NCBI GenBank assembly: GCA_964451305.1
Contig: CAYVHV010000018.1
Location: forward strand, 1 to 64,000
DNA from: SHLQ01 sp964451305
GTDB lineage: Bacteria; Actinomycetota; Acidimicrobiia; Acidimicrobiales; SHLQ01
Length of the DNA: 64,000 nucleotides
Reading direction: 5' to 3'
In this document: positions 7,849-16,127 of the stretch, in pieces
How positions within the stretch are numbered: the first letter of the stretch is position 1
How the letters are laid out: each line of letters opens with the position of its first letter
Translations under genes and position numbers: made by a program
The notes under the pieces: generated by a model
The model's database searches: none
What the model was told of the DNA's origin: nothing
The model's input: only the letters and a program-made list of their open reading frames with translations

Positions 7849-8626
7849 GCTCGGCTGCGTTCGTTCCAGCCGAACGAAAGAATTCTCGATCGCGCCGGTT
7901 AGCGTGTTCGTCTTCGTTCGGCATGATCACGACCGCCGCACGCCCAGTCTCATGCCACGGGCGAAGCTCCTCAACGAGTTGCGCTCGGTGAAACTTGCTT
8001 ACCGTGGAGCCGCCGCTCGCGGGAATCATCGGGCTGATCACCACGATCACCGGACACACCGCCGGGTCGAGGAGATCGACGTTGTTCGCAGAATGCACTG
8101 CGCCGTCGGCGTGCAGGCGACCGTCGATTTCGATCGGGCCGTTCTTGTACGGAATTGCCGCTGACGCCTGCACCATCGCAGTGGCGCTGTCCTCGTGCTC
8201 CGAGAGGTTGTGGGCGTGGCGGGTGCCCCACGTGTGTTCGACCGTCACGACACGCGCCCCGGGATGATACGGCGGTGGTGCAACGTCATAGAGCGCTTGG
8301 TCTCGCTCGTGTGGCGCAAGCAGTGCAACGGTCCGTCCGCCGGCGGCACGCACGCCGCGCATCAGCTTGGTGGCGAGTGACGCCTTCCATTCGGAGATGT
8401 TGTTCAGCTCGATCAGCTGCTCGAGCGCCCTCGGGTCGACAGCTTCGGGCTGGCCCACTCGGGACGCAACGAAGGCTCCGGCGGAAGTTCCAACGATGCT
8501 GGTCGCGGACGCTGGCGCCCAGCCAATTCGTTCCGCGAGCACGTCGAGCACGGCGTCGATGAAAGGGCCTCCGGTAGGGCCTCCAGCACCAACAGCGAGC
8601 CCAATCGCCCGATCTCCTCCGTCCAC
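7835..8626 (-). CDS. Patatin-like phospholipase/esterase
   Basis: A serine hydrolase of the patatin fold, 263 residues from a GTG at 8626. The oxyanion-hole glycine run VGAGGPTGG (12-20), nucleophile motif GTSAG (46-50, Ser48) and catalytic-dyad DGA (Asp174) are all present, so it should hydrolyse acyl esters. No signal peptide or membrane segment is seen. The start is uncertain: the frame stays open to 9001, but the upstream part is a cysteine-rich artefact of a CAA/CAG-rich sequence and overlaps the next gene. No good ribosome site precedes the GTG. Confidence 0.8.
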   Translation of the reverse strand: MDGGDRAIGLAVGAGGPTGGPFIDAVLDVLAERIGWAPASATSIVGTSAGAFVASRVGQPEAVDPRALEQLIELNNISEWKASLATKLMRGVRAAGGRTVALLAPHERDQALYDVAPPPYHPGARVVTVEHTWGTRHAHNLSEHEDSATAMVQASAAIPYKNGPIEIDGRLHADGAVHSANNVDLLDPAVCPVIVVISPMIPASGGSTVSKFHRAQLVEELRPWHETGRAAVVIMPNEDEHANRRDREFFRSAGTNAAERLFS

Positions 8627-8760
8627 AGCGTTATTTCTAGCGCCCGTTGGCTGTGACGGCCAAAGCTGCACGCAATCCACAGCATCGGCGCCATATTCCA
8701 CAATGAAATCAACGGAGTTCGGGAGAAATCCACAACTTCGTCCACTTGTTCCACACAAAC

Positions 8761-8843
8761 CTCCTTCGGCACACTGAGAACACGAACAACACGAGCAACA
8801 GCAACACTCACAGCACAGCAACACCCACATCTCACCGAAGGAG
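8761..8843 (+). promoter_or_regulatory. Inverted repeat that could mask the ribosome site of the 62-residue gene
   Basis: CTCCTTCGG (8761-8769) is the exact complement of CCGAAGGAG (8835-8843). The second copy contains the Shine-Dalgarno GAAGGAG for the ATG at 8851. The 65-bp spacer is an A/C-rich, G-poor stretch of CAA/CAC triplets that would stay unstructured. Pairing would hide the ribosome site. Confidence 0.35.
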
Positions 8844-8850
8844 TCCTTCC

Positions 8851-9039
8851 ATGGCCGCATTCTCAATCGAACTGGCAAACCAACGAGTCGAAGAGGTTCA
8901 GGGCGTCGATGCCTACCAACAGGAGGGTCCCCTGACCACCTTTTTCGCTGTCGAATCCCAAAGGCTCGTGATCGACTCGTGGTCGACTCGCGTCGCCTCA
9001 TTCCGGACCTCGGACATCGTCACGGTGCGCCGAGCCTGA
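8851..9039 (+). CDS. Small conserved-looking protein of unknown function
   Basis: A 62-residue soluble protein, MAAFSIELANQRVEEVQGVD to TSDIVTVRRA. It has no motif that I recognise, no signal peptide and no membrane segment. The case for a real gene is a strong ribosome site (GAAGGAG, 7 bp before ATG), normal base use and its own upstream region. The yqgE gene follows after 56 bp. It could be a small beta-rich binding protein; I do not assign a function. Confidence 0.6.
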   Translation: MAAFSIELANQRVEEVQGVDAYQQEGPLTTFFAVESQRLVIDSWSTRVASFRTSDIVTVRRA

Positions 9040-9095
9040 CCAACTTCGCGTCGCCCAATGGGACGCAAAGAAAATCCTGTGGCAAGACTGGGAGC

Positions 9096-9632
9096 ATGCT
9101 CGAGTCCGGAATGCTCCTCGTCGCCACGCCAGGCATGCACGACGTGACGTTCGACCGCACCGTCATCTTCCTGCTCGAACACGATGAGTCAAGTTCCATG
9201 GGACTCGTGCTCAATCGTCCGAGCGACATGCTCGTCAGTGACGCTATTCCGCAACTCGGAAACGTCGCCCGATCCGAACGCCTCTTCGTTGGTGGCCCGG
9301 TCGAACAAGACACCGCACTCGTCCTCGCCGAACCGGTCGATCCAGCATCACCGGGCATGTACTTCATGCACGGCGGAATCGGGCTGCTCGACCTCGCCGA
9401 CGAAGCGCCGACGAGCCCTCTGGAACGGGCACGAGCGTTCAGCGGCTACGCAGGCTGGGGCCCCCGGCAACTCGAATCAGAGCTTCGAAGTGGTGCATGG
9501 ATTCTCGCCCGCTGCGAACCGTCGGACCTCTGGGATCAGAACTTCCAACACCTGTGGGCGAGGGTCATTGGTCGACAAGGCCACATGCGAGAATTTCTCC
9601 AGGCCTACCCTGAACAGCCCTGGCTCAACTAG
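9096..9632 (+). CDS. YqgE/AlgH-family protein
   Basis: A 178-residue DUF179 (YqgE/AlgH) protein. The start MLESGMLLVATPGMHDVTF and the motifs RTVIFLLEHDE, GLVLNRPSD, LFVGGPVEQ, FSGYAGWGPRQLESEL and AWILA are characteristic. The family is a single alpha/beta fold of unknown biochemical role, sometimes tied to transcription of alginate or redox genes. GGGAG lies just one base before this ATG, so an ATG 15 bp downstream is a possible start. Confidence 0.9.
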   Translation: MLESGMLLVATPGMHDVTFDRTVIFLLEHDESSSMGLVLNRPSDMLVSDAIPQLGNVARSERLFVGGPVEQDTALVLAEPVDPASPGMYFMHGGIGLLDLADEAPTSPLERARAFSGYAGWGPRQLESELRSGAWILARCEPSDLWDQNFQHLWARVIGRQGHMREFLQAYPEQPWLN

Positions 9633-9635
9633 GAC

Positions 9636-9648
9636 GGGCCTCAGGCCC
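9636..9648. terminator. Short GC hairpin between convergent genes
   Basis: GGGCC TCA GGCCC forms a five-pair stem with a three-base loop, four bases past the yqgE stop and eight before the oxygenase stop. Its position between convergent genes fits a bidirectional terminator; the stem is short and no T-run is present. Confidence 0.4.
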
Positions 9649-9656
9649 TCACGTCG

Positions 9657-10616
9657 CTAGTTGATGAGGTTGATCTCCCAAAGGACCTTTTCGAGCGCGC
9701 TCTGAGCGCTCACGCTCGAGTAGGCGAGCCGATGTTCCTGCGTCACACAGCTCGGCACCGGATTCAAGATCGTCCACGGCGTGGGGTGACAGAACTGCAC
9801 GACGCTGAGCCGCTCGCCCGGCGAATCTGGATCGCCAACCACCCGATGGCGCCCGGGCATGATCACTCCGTTTGTGATGCGTTCGAGCATGAGCCCGGTG
9901 TTGATCACCATGTGACCGTCAGGCGGAATTGCATCGACCCACTGGTCCTCGATGAGCACCTGCAAGCCCTTGGCGGTCGCGCGCGGTAGCGCAGTGATCA
10001 GATTGATGTCATCGTGAGCGCCAGCCCACACATGTTCGCCACCGGGTGCCTCACTCATCGGCGGATACCGAATCGCACGCGTCAGCGTCGGCCCGCCGTC
10101 CAACATCTCATCGAAGAAGTGCTCACCGCAGTCGATCCCAAGAGCGATGATGCGAAGGAATCGGCGTTGAATATCGAACACCCGCCGGTGAAACTCGAGG
10201 AGTACCGCCTCGATGCCCGGAACCGTTGCCTCGGGAAGGACGGGATCGAAGTAGCCGCTCGAACGTAACGGATGGCCCTCCGGCAACGGGGCTCGCCAGT
10301 TCAGCATTTCTTTCCAGTCCGCAACGTCGGCATCGGCTGCGGTTTCCACGAGTAGACCCGTGTACCCGGTCTGACCGTTGCTCTCGGGCCTGCGATACGT
10401 CATCTTCTCGTCCTGAGACGACCCAAAGAACTCCGCGAGCATCCCGTAGGCCTCATCGAGAAAGCCATCTCCGAGGTCGTGGGCGGTGTACACGAACCCG
10501 TTCTTTAGGCTTTGTGTCACGCCGTCTACGACCGCTCGTCGCGTTCGTGCATCACCCGTCTCGAATGCGAGGAGGTCGACGTCGAGAATTTGATCTGCCA
10601 TATGCTCTTGGCTCAT
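9657..10616 (-). CDS. 2-oxoglutarate/Fe(II) oxygenase, isopenicillin N synthase family
   Basis: The start MSQEHMADQ at 10616 gives 319 residues; upstream in-frame codons overlap the neighbour's 5' region and look non-coding. The N-terminal DIOX_N domain (about 10-125) is followed by the jelly roll. Iron ligands are His201 and Asp203 (AGAHDDINLITAL) and His257 (MPGRHRVV). Arg269 and Ser271 (ERLSVVQF) would hold 2-oxoglutarate. Family members hydroxylate, desaturate or close rings in small molecules; the substrate cannot be read here. It is divergent from the saccharopine-dehydrogenase-like gene, 55 bp apart. Confidence 0.88.
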   Translation of the reverse strand: MSQEHMADQILDVDLLAFETGDARTRRAVVDGVTQSLKNGFVYTAHDLGDGFLDEAYGMLAEFFGSSQDEKMTYRRPESNGQTGYTGLLVETAADADVADWKEMLNWRAPLPEGHPLRSSGYFDPVLPEATVPGIEAVLLEFHRRVFDIQRRFLRIIALGIDCGEHFFDEMLDGGPTLTRAIRYPPMSEAPGGEHVWAGAHDDINLITALPRATAKGLQVLIEDQWVDAIPPDGHMVINTGLMLERITNGVIMPGRHRVVGDPDSPGERLSVVQFCHPTPWTILNPVPSCVTQEHRLAYSSVSAQSALEKVLWEINLIN

Positions 10617-10671
10617 TGCGCAAACGCTACCGGACTGACTAAGTAACCGCTGCGTAACATAGACTTGACCC

Positions 10672-11904
10672 ATGCACACGGGCGAAGACCGGCAGTACGA
10701 CATCGTCGTATTTGGCGCCACGAGTTTTGTCGGGCGCATTCTCTGCGCACACCTGCGCGACCGCCACTCGAGCTCGGGAGAGCTGACGTGGGCAATCGCT
10801 GGGAGAAACCCACAAAAGCTCGACGAGCTCGCAGCCGAACTCGATCTATCGGTCGATCACATCGTCGCCGACGCGCACGACATCGACGCCCTCGCCGGCC
10901 TCGCCGAATCCGCGCGCGTCGTTATCTCGACGGTCGGGCCGTACTCGCTCTACGGCTCAGAACTCGTCGAAGCGTGCGTCAACGCTGGCACCGACTACTG
11001 CGACCTCACCGGCGAGCCCCAGTGGATGCAGCAGATGATCGACGCACACGGAAAGACTGCGACCGGTACCGGTGCCCGCATCATCCACGCCTGCGGATTC
11101 GACTCCATACCGTCAGACCTTGGCGTCTTGTTTACCCAGCGCAAAGCCCAGGAACTACTGGGTGAGCACTGCCACCAGATTTCCATGCGGGTCAAGGCAA
11201 TCAAGGGCGGAGCGAGCGGCGGCACGATCGCCTCGATGCTCGCCACCGTCGAACAAGCAAAGACCGATCCCGATATTCGACGAGTACTCACTAACCCCTA
11301 CGCTCTGGCACCCGAGGGCATGCGGTCTGGAGTTCGCCAACCCAACGTGACGGCCCCGATGCGTGATGAAGCGTCAAAGCGTTGGGTCGCTCCCTTTGTC
11401 ATGGCGTCGGTCAACACACGGGTCGTGCATCGCAGCCATGCGCTGATGGGCCGGCCGTGGGGCGACGACTTCCTCTACGACGAAGCGACCATGACCGGTG
11501 AAGGGCCACAGGGTGCTCTTCGTGCCGGGGTGGCGTCGATCGGTATGGGTACCGCAGTGGCGGCGTTGAGCGTCGACCCGATTCGAGGCGTCCTTGCGGA
11601 CAAGGTGCTACCTAAGCCGGGCGAAGGCCCGAGCCCCGAACAACAACGCAACGGCTTTTACGACCTGCGGTTCTATGGAACCACGAGCAACGGAAGCGAA
11701 ATCGTAACCAAGGTGACCGGCGATAGAGACCCCGGCTACGGATCGACAGCAAAGGTCCTCGGCGAAACCGCCTATTGTTTGCTGCAACGAGACCCAGCGG
11801 ACACTCCCGGAGGCTTTTGGACTCCAGCGACCGGCCTTGGCGAGCCACTCATTGATCAACTCGTCGCTCATGGCGGGCTGACCTTTTCGGTTCTTTCGAG
11901 TTAG
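10672..11904 (+). CDS. Saccharopine dehydrogenase-like NAD(P) oxidoreductase
   Basis: A 410-residue protein with an N-terminal Rossmann fold, YDIVVFGATSFVGRIL (9-24), then ISTVGPYSLYGSELVEACV and the family's DLTGEPQWMQQMIDAH and ACGFDSIPSDLG. This pattern fits the SCCPDH/trans-acting enoyl reductase group rather than lysine-pathway saccharopine dehydrogenase. In mycobacteria such a protein reduces enoyl intermediates in phthiocerol-type lipid synthesis. No polyketide genes are near, so a lipid-related reductase is only inference. The C-terminal half is unassigned. Confidence 0.85.
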   Translation: MHTGEDRQYDIVVFGATSFVGRILCAHLRDRHSSSGELTWAIAGRNPQKLDELAAELDLSVDHIVADAHDIDALAGLAESARVVISTVGPYSLYGSELVEACVNAGTDYCDLTGEPQWMQQMIDAHGKTATGTGARIIHACGFDSIPSDLGVLFTQRKAQELLGEHCHQISMRVKAIKGGASGGTIASMLATVEQAKTDPDIRRVLTNPYALAPEGMRSGVRQPNVTAPMRDEASKRWVAPFVMASVNTRVVHRSHALMGRPWGDDFLYDEATMTGEGPQGALRAGVASIGMGTAVAALSVDPIRGVLADKVLPKPGEGPSPEQQRNGFYDLRFYGTTSNGSEIVTKVTGDRDPGYGSTAKVLGETAYCLLQRDPADTPGGFWTPATGLGEPLIDQLVAHGGLTFSVLSS

Positions 11905-11943
11905 ACGAACACACGTTCGCCAGCTCGTGATACGCTCCATGAG

Positions 11944-12573
11944 GTGCTGGCACTCCCCCTGACCCTTTTTGGACAGTTCGAACCCGCAGTGTCCGCGTCG
12001 TCGAAGACAACGCGGACGATGCTCGACGAGTGCTGCTGGATCGATCACGCTCCCAGATTCCTCGACGGAGCCGACCAGCTTCTTCTCGAACTTGACGAAC
12101 GGGTGGACTGGTTTCGGGGTCGCAGGCTGATGTACGGCACGTGGCATGACGAACCGCGCAGGACCGGAACCGTTGCTCGAGAGGGCCATTCGATACCGCC
12201 AGCGGTCGATGCCATCCGAACAGAACTCTCGACGAGGTACGACACGACATTTCGCGGATTGTTTTGCAACTACTACGAAACCGGTCAGGACAGCGTTGCA
12301 TGGCACGCCGACCGAATCGGAAGAACGGAGGTAGACCCACTCGTCGGCATCGTCAGCCTGGGAGGGCCTCGCGATTTTCGGCTCCGGAGGAAAACGGGCG
12401 GCGATAGCCACGTGCTCACGCTCGCCTCGGGCGACCTTTTGGTCATGGGTGGGTCGACACAACATCACTATGAACACAGCGTGCCGAAGACGCGATCGTC
12501 CCCGCCACGGATGAGCGTCACCATGCGCGGCTCGCGTGGACTTTCTGCAGGCGGAGTCCCCGACAAACCATGA
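11944..12573 (+). CDS. AlkB-like 2-oxoglutarate/Fe(II) dioxygenase
   Basis: A 209-residue AlkB-family protein from a GTG at 11944; an ATG at 12019 would remove 25 residues before the conserved domain. Metal ligands are His121 and Asp123 (VAWHADRIG) and His178 (HHYEHSV). Arg189 and Arg195 (RMSVTMR) match the AlkB RxxxxxR that binds 2-oxoglutarate and substrate. NYYETGQDSV (109-118) matches the NxYxxGxxxx core. It should remove alkyl groups from nucleic acid bases by oxidation. It follows the previous gene by 39 bp. Confidence 0.9.
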   Translation: MLALPLTLFGQFEPAVSASSKTTRTMLDECCWIDHAPRFLDGADQLLLELDERVDWFRGRRLMYGTWHDEPRRTGTVAREGHSIPPAVDAIRTELSTRYDTTFRGLFCNYYETGQDSVAWHADRIGRTEVDPLVGIVSLGGPRDFRLRRKTGGDSHVLTLASGDLLVMGGSTQHHYEHSVPKTRSSPPRMSVTMRGSRGLSAGGVPDKP

Positions 12574-12679
12574 ATTGACCTAAGATCGACCCAATAGCGG
12601 TTTGCGGATGCACGTAATTGCTGGAAGTTGCGGGAAATTGCAAAAACAAGCGCTTCGAAGGCATGGATGTGATGAACCG

Positions 12680-13456
12680 ATGATGAAGGAAGTCCGTCAT
12701 TCCCGCATCCGTACCCTCATCGATGACGTTGGCCAGCTGCGAGTCAGCGAAATTCACGACCGGCTCGATGTCAGTGAAGCAACCATCCGGCGAGACCTCG
12801 ATGAGATGGCCGCAAAGGGCCTCATCCGTCGCACCCACGGTGGAGCAATGGCAGCGGAGCGAACAGCCATGCCGGCGCCGTTGCTGCATCGCGAGACGAT
12901 CAACTCCGAGGAAAAGGCCTCCATCGCCCGAGCCGCAGCCTCCCTTATCTACTCGGGCGACACCGTCTTTGTCGGGCCTGGCACAACCGCCGCCGCCGTC
13001 GCACCACACTTAGCGAACCTCACGGAAGTTCGTGTCATAACGAACTCCCTTCCGGTCGTCCACCAGCTCAGCGGCCTTGAACACATCGAGCTCTTCGTCG
13101 TTGGAGGCCAGGTCATGCACTCGGAAGGCACGATGGCCAACACGCTTACCGCCGAGACGATCAGCCGCTACCGAGCCGACCACTCCGTCCTCGGTGTGAA
13201 CGGGATTAGCGAGCACGGAGGTCTAACGAATGGTTCGATGGTCGAAGCCAGTGCAGACCGAGCGATTCTCTCGGTCTCGATGAATCGAATCATCGTTGCT
13301 GACCATTCGAAGTTCGGCCACGTCGACCCGTTTGTGATCGCTCCCGTTCGCGATGCTTCGATCGTCGTGACCTCTGCTCTCGTCCCAGCGGTCGACTTGC
13401 TCTCGGTTACCTCTACCGGAGTCGAGATACTCGTCGCTGAACGCCCAGCCACATAA
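12680..13456 (+). CDS. DeoR/GlpR-family transcriptional regulator
   Basis: Starting at the ATG pair 12680/12683 the protein has 258 residues. Residues 5-55 form the DeoR helix-turn-helix (RVSEIHDRLDVSEATIRRDL, then GLIRRTHGGA). The rest is the DeoRC sugar-phosphate sensor domain with DTVFVGPGTTAAAVAPHL, VITNSLPVVHQL, FVVGGQV, SVLGVNGIS and MIVADHSKFG-like VADHSKFGH. Such proteins usually repress sugar-catabolism operons, but no such operon is adjacent, so its target may be elsewhere. The frame is open to 12602, but those codons lack family similarity. Confidence 0.9.
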   Translation: MMKEVRHSRIRTLIDDVGQLRVSEIHDRLDVSEATIRRDLDEMAAKGLIRRTHGGAMAAERTAMPAPLLHRETINSEEKASIARAAASLIYSGDTVFVGPGTTAAAVAPHLANLTEVRVITNSLPVVHQLSGLEHIELFVVGGQVMHSEGTMANTLTAETISRYRADHSVLGVNGISEHGGLTNGSMVEASADRAILSVSMNRIIVADHSKFGHVDPFVIAPVRDASIVVTSALVPAVDLLSVTSTGVEILVAERPAT

Positions 13457-13464
13457 CACGCCAA

Positions 13465-13507
13465 GAGACACCGCTGCTGCGAGACACTGCTGCTAGGAGA
13501 CACTGCC
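13465..13507. repeat. 16-bp tandem repeat between convergent genes
   Basis: GAGACACCGCTGCTGC (13465-13480), GAGACACTGCTGCTAG (13481-13496) and a partial GAGACACTGCC (13497-13507). It fills most of the 60 bp between the DeoR and YihY stops. Confidence 0.8.
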
Positions 13508-13516
13508 CGCCAGTGC

Positions 13517-14446
13517 TTAGGCAGCTGTAGCAGACTCCGGCCGAATCGCGGGCAGACCAGCGTTGACCCGGCTGTCAAAGACCTTCTTGCGACGCAGGTG
13601 GGCATCGACCTCAGCACCGACCAGAACTCCCTGAGACAGATAGTGCAACCACAGCAGAACCGAGATGATGCTCGCGAGCGTGCCATAGGCTTCGCCGGCA
13701 CTACCGAAGTTTGATGACACCCACGCCAAAATCGCTGAGATCAGCAACATCAACACCGCAGCGACGACACCGCCGGGGGTAATGATCGGCGAGCGGCCAC
13801 CAGGAACGAGCTCGTTTGTCCGGTTCGGATCTTCGGCGGGGCCGAGGCGAAACAGCGTCGACATTCCAGCGATCAAGACCAACAGCAACACGGGAAAGCG
13901 CGCAATATTGATGAGCGTGCTCACCGCGGAGCTATCGATGAAGCTGCTCACAAGCGCGGGCACGACCGACATGGCAAACACCGTCGCGGCGAGAAGCACG
14001 ATCGCTCCGAGCATGAGGCCAATGGCGGTCAACTTCTTGACAACGAACGAACGGGTCTCGGTCCGACCAAAGATGAGGTTGAGACCTTCCATGAAGTGTC
14101 CGAGCGCTCCTGACGCGCTCCAGACCGCGGAAGCGATGCCGATCACCGCAGCGATGCCAGCTGCCCCATCCGCTTCGATGATGCCGCCGAGTTGATCGAG
14201 CAGGAAATTGGCCGTTGCCTCCGGCGCAGCCTCGAGCGCGGACATTGCCTCGGTCTCCAGAATCACTGGATCAGCAACGAGGCTTGTGATGGCGACCGTT
14301 GCGGCCAATGCTGGGATGAGCGCAATGAATGCGAAGAACGCGACACCGGCAGCGATGATCGTCAGCCGGTGCTCCTTTCGCTTCGCGAGGACGTCCTTTA
14401 GCATGCTCGGCGGCGCAGTGGGATCTACGACCTTCGATTTCGCCAT
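13517..14446 (-). CDS. YihY/BrkB-family membrane protein
   Basis: A 309-residue integral membrane protein of the YihY family (once called ribonuclease BN; that activity was later assigned to another protein). It shows HRLTIIAAGVAFFAFIALIPALAA, the family's first segment, a segment with WSASGALGHFMEGLNLIFGR, and four more hydrophobic helices, giving about six in all. The C-terminus ends with LLWLHYLSQGVLVGAEVDAHL, also typical. Function in the envelope is unknown. It is convergent with the DeoR gene. Confidence 0.9.
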   Translation of the reverse strand: MAKSKVVDPTAPPSMLKDVLAKRKEHRLTIIAAGVAFFAFIALIPALAATVAITSLVADPVILETEAMSALEAAPEATANFLLDQLGGIIEADGAAGIAAVIGIASAVWSASGALGHFMEGLNLIFGRTETRSFVVKKLTAIGLMLGAIVLLAATVFAMSVVPALVSSFIDSSAVSTLINIARFPVLLLVLIAGMSTLFRLGPAEDPNRTNELVPGGRSPIITPGGVVAAVLMLLISAILAWVSSNFGSAGEAYGTLASIISVLLWLHYLSQGVLVGAEVDAHLRRKKVFDSRVNAGLPAIRPESATAA

Positions 14447-14491
14447 GATTTCACCTAACTTTCTCGCGAGGGCGGCTACCGTTCTCCCGCA

Positions 14492-15151
14492 ATGGAGCCA
14501 TTTGTTTTTGGAGTAGACCTCGATGGTGTCTGCGGTGACTATACGCCAGCGTTCCGCACCGTTGCAGCACGGGAATTGGGAGTTCGAGAGGAGGATCTAC
14601 CCCTCGAGCGTTCGTGGGACTTTCGGGAGTGGAACCTCGAGCGTGTCGGCGGGTTCGAACGCCTCCATGCCCTCGCTGTTTCCGAGGATCGGATCTTTGC
14701 CACAATGCCACCGATCGAGGGCGTCACCGACGCGCTGTGGCGACTCTCGGACGCAGGAATTCATATTCGCGTGATCACCCATCGCCTCTACGTCAACTGG
14801 GGGCATGCCTCGGCGGTCGCCGACACCGTGGGTTGGCTCGATGAGCACCGCATCCCGTATCGAGACATCTGTTTTCTTGGAAACAAGCCCGATGTCGGCG
14901 CCGATGCCTACATCGACGACGGGCCGCACAACATCATTCAGCTGCGCGACGCTGGATTCAACGCGATCGTGTTCGACCAGCCGTACAACCGAGATCTCGA
15001 CGGACCGAGGGTCTCGAACTGGGCCGAACTCGAAGACATGATCATGACGATGGCGGCAGACCGCCTCGGCGTCATGCAGCCACAGCTACCTGGAGTCGAT
15101 GCCGGATCTGACCGGATCGACAGGCACCGATCCGAAGCGAGCGACGAATAA
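14492..15151 (+). CDS. HAD-family 5'-nucleotidase-like protein (NT5C type)
   Basis: A 219-residue HAD-superfamily protein. Motif I is FGVDLDGVCGDY (7-18) with nucleophile and acid Asp. Motif II is the Thr in VITHRL, and the later CFLGNKPDVGADAYIDDGPHN supplies the Lys and acidic pair. The order and the WNL/EGVTDALWRL segments fit the 5'(3')-deoxyribonucleotidase group (NT5C), which dephosphorylates nucleoside monophosphates. The last 25 residues are a variable tail. It ends three bases from the convergent nucleotidyltransferase. Confidence 0.8.
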   Translation: MEPFVFGVDLDGVCGDYTPAFRTVAARELGVREEDLPLERSWDFREWNLERVGGFERLHALAVSEDRIFATMPPIEGVTDALWRLSDAGIHIRVITHRLYVNWGHASAVADTVGWLDEHRIPYRDICFLGNKPDVGADAYIDDGPHNIIQLRDAGFNAIVFDQPYNRDLDGPRVSNWAELEDMIMTMAADRLGVMQPQLPGVDAGSDRIDRHRSEASDE

Positions 15152-15154
15152 CGG

Positions 15155-15991
15155 TTACCGGTGCGCGAGCTTGGCTCGTGCAGGGTCAAGATCGTTCGGG
15201 TTGGTCACACCGATCCACTCCTCGGCAGAGACTGGCACCTTGACTAACAGCTCGCCTTCGTTGCGAAGACGGTCGACAACGTCGGGCAGGAGATACTCGG
15301 TCTTTGGTTGGTCACCAAACTCCCCGTAGAACTCGTCCCACTGACTCGCCAGGTGCCCGTACAACGATTGGGAGAACGCGAACATATTCATCGACACCAT
15401 GGTGTCGTCGGCGAGTTCGCCGACCGGGTCCTCGGATTTGATCACGCCGTCCTCTGCTCGAGCGATGCCGTGGGTCTCGGAGATAGAGTCCAGAAGGTTG
15501 TCCGTCACCGCGCAGACACCGCGCGAGACAGCGCCTTCGACAGGCAGAGTCTTTGCGAGCTGAAACGCGACGAGCGCAGCGGTCTTGTCGTCAGCGCCGG
15601 CGAGCGCATCGGCAGCGAGCTGGAACGAGGACGGCCCATAGTAGTCATCGGCATTGACCACGATGAACGATCCGGTGACCGCATCCTTAGTCGACAGTAC
15701 GGCGTGAGCTGTTCCCCATGGTTTGTCTCGTTGGGGACCGAACTCATCCTGGCGTACGAACGCAAAGCCATCGAGAGAGCCGTACTGGCGCTCGAGATGG
15801 CTCTTGACGTCCGCTTCGATGTCGGTCCGGATGATGAGCACGATCTGCGAACAACCCGCTGCACGGGCGTCCTTGATCGCAAAGTCCAAGAAGGCTTCAC
15901 CATTTGGCCCGACCTCGACGAGTTGCTTGGTTCCGCCGAAACGGCTTCCGAGTCCGGCGGCCATGATCACGAGAGAAAGATCCATACCCAT
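15155..15991 (-). CDS. Sugar-phosphate nucleotidyltransferase-like protein
   Basis: A 278-residue NTP-transferase. LSLVIMAAGLGSRFGGTKQL (5-24) is the nucleotide-binding G-x-G-x-R...K loop. FIVVNADDYYG provides the metal-binding Asp, and PWGTAHAVL is the base-recognition turn. Family members join a sugar phosphate to UTP, CTP, dTTP or GTP; this copy is not close enough to name the sugar. No left-handed beta-helix follows, so it is not GlmU. The ATG at 15991 is taken; a second ATG two codons later is possible. Confidence 0.85.
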   Translation of the reverse strand: MGMDLSLVIMAAGLGSRFGGTKQLVEVGPNGEAFLDFAIKDARAAGCSQIVLIIRTDIEADVKSHLERQYGSLDGFAFVRQDEFGPQRDKPWGTAHAVLSTKDAVTGSFIVVNADDYYGPSSFQLAADALAGADDKTAALVAFQLAKTLPVEGAVSRGVCAVTDNLLDSISETHGIARAEDGVIKSEDPVGELADDTMVSMNMFAFSQSLYGHLASQWDEFYGEFGDQPKTEYLLPDVVDRLRNEGELLVKVPVSAEEWIGVTNPNDLDPARAKLAHR

Positions 15992-16127
15992 TGGATAGTC
16001 GCAGCCATAGGAAAAGTCGCGTCAATCCTTCGAATGATGTTGCGATGCTCACCCGGTCATTGCTCCAGCCGGTATGTAATGGTGCTCTCCAATCGGTTCG
16101 CTGGTTGGCCCGATACTGTTGTGCAAT

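Noticed and set aside
8746..8835. Cys-rich minus-strand segment upstream of the patatin motif (runs of Cys)
   Set aside because: It is the reverse reading of an A/C-rich CAA/CAC triplet stretch and overlaps the leader of another gene; it is not a real metal-binding domain.
12602..12679. N-terminal extension of the DeoR regulator
   Set aside because: The extra 26 codons (MRMHVIAGSCGKLQ...) have no family similarity and the helix-turn-helix normally begins close to the start, as from 12680.
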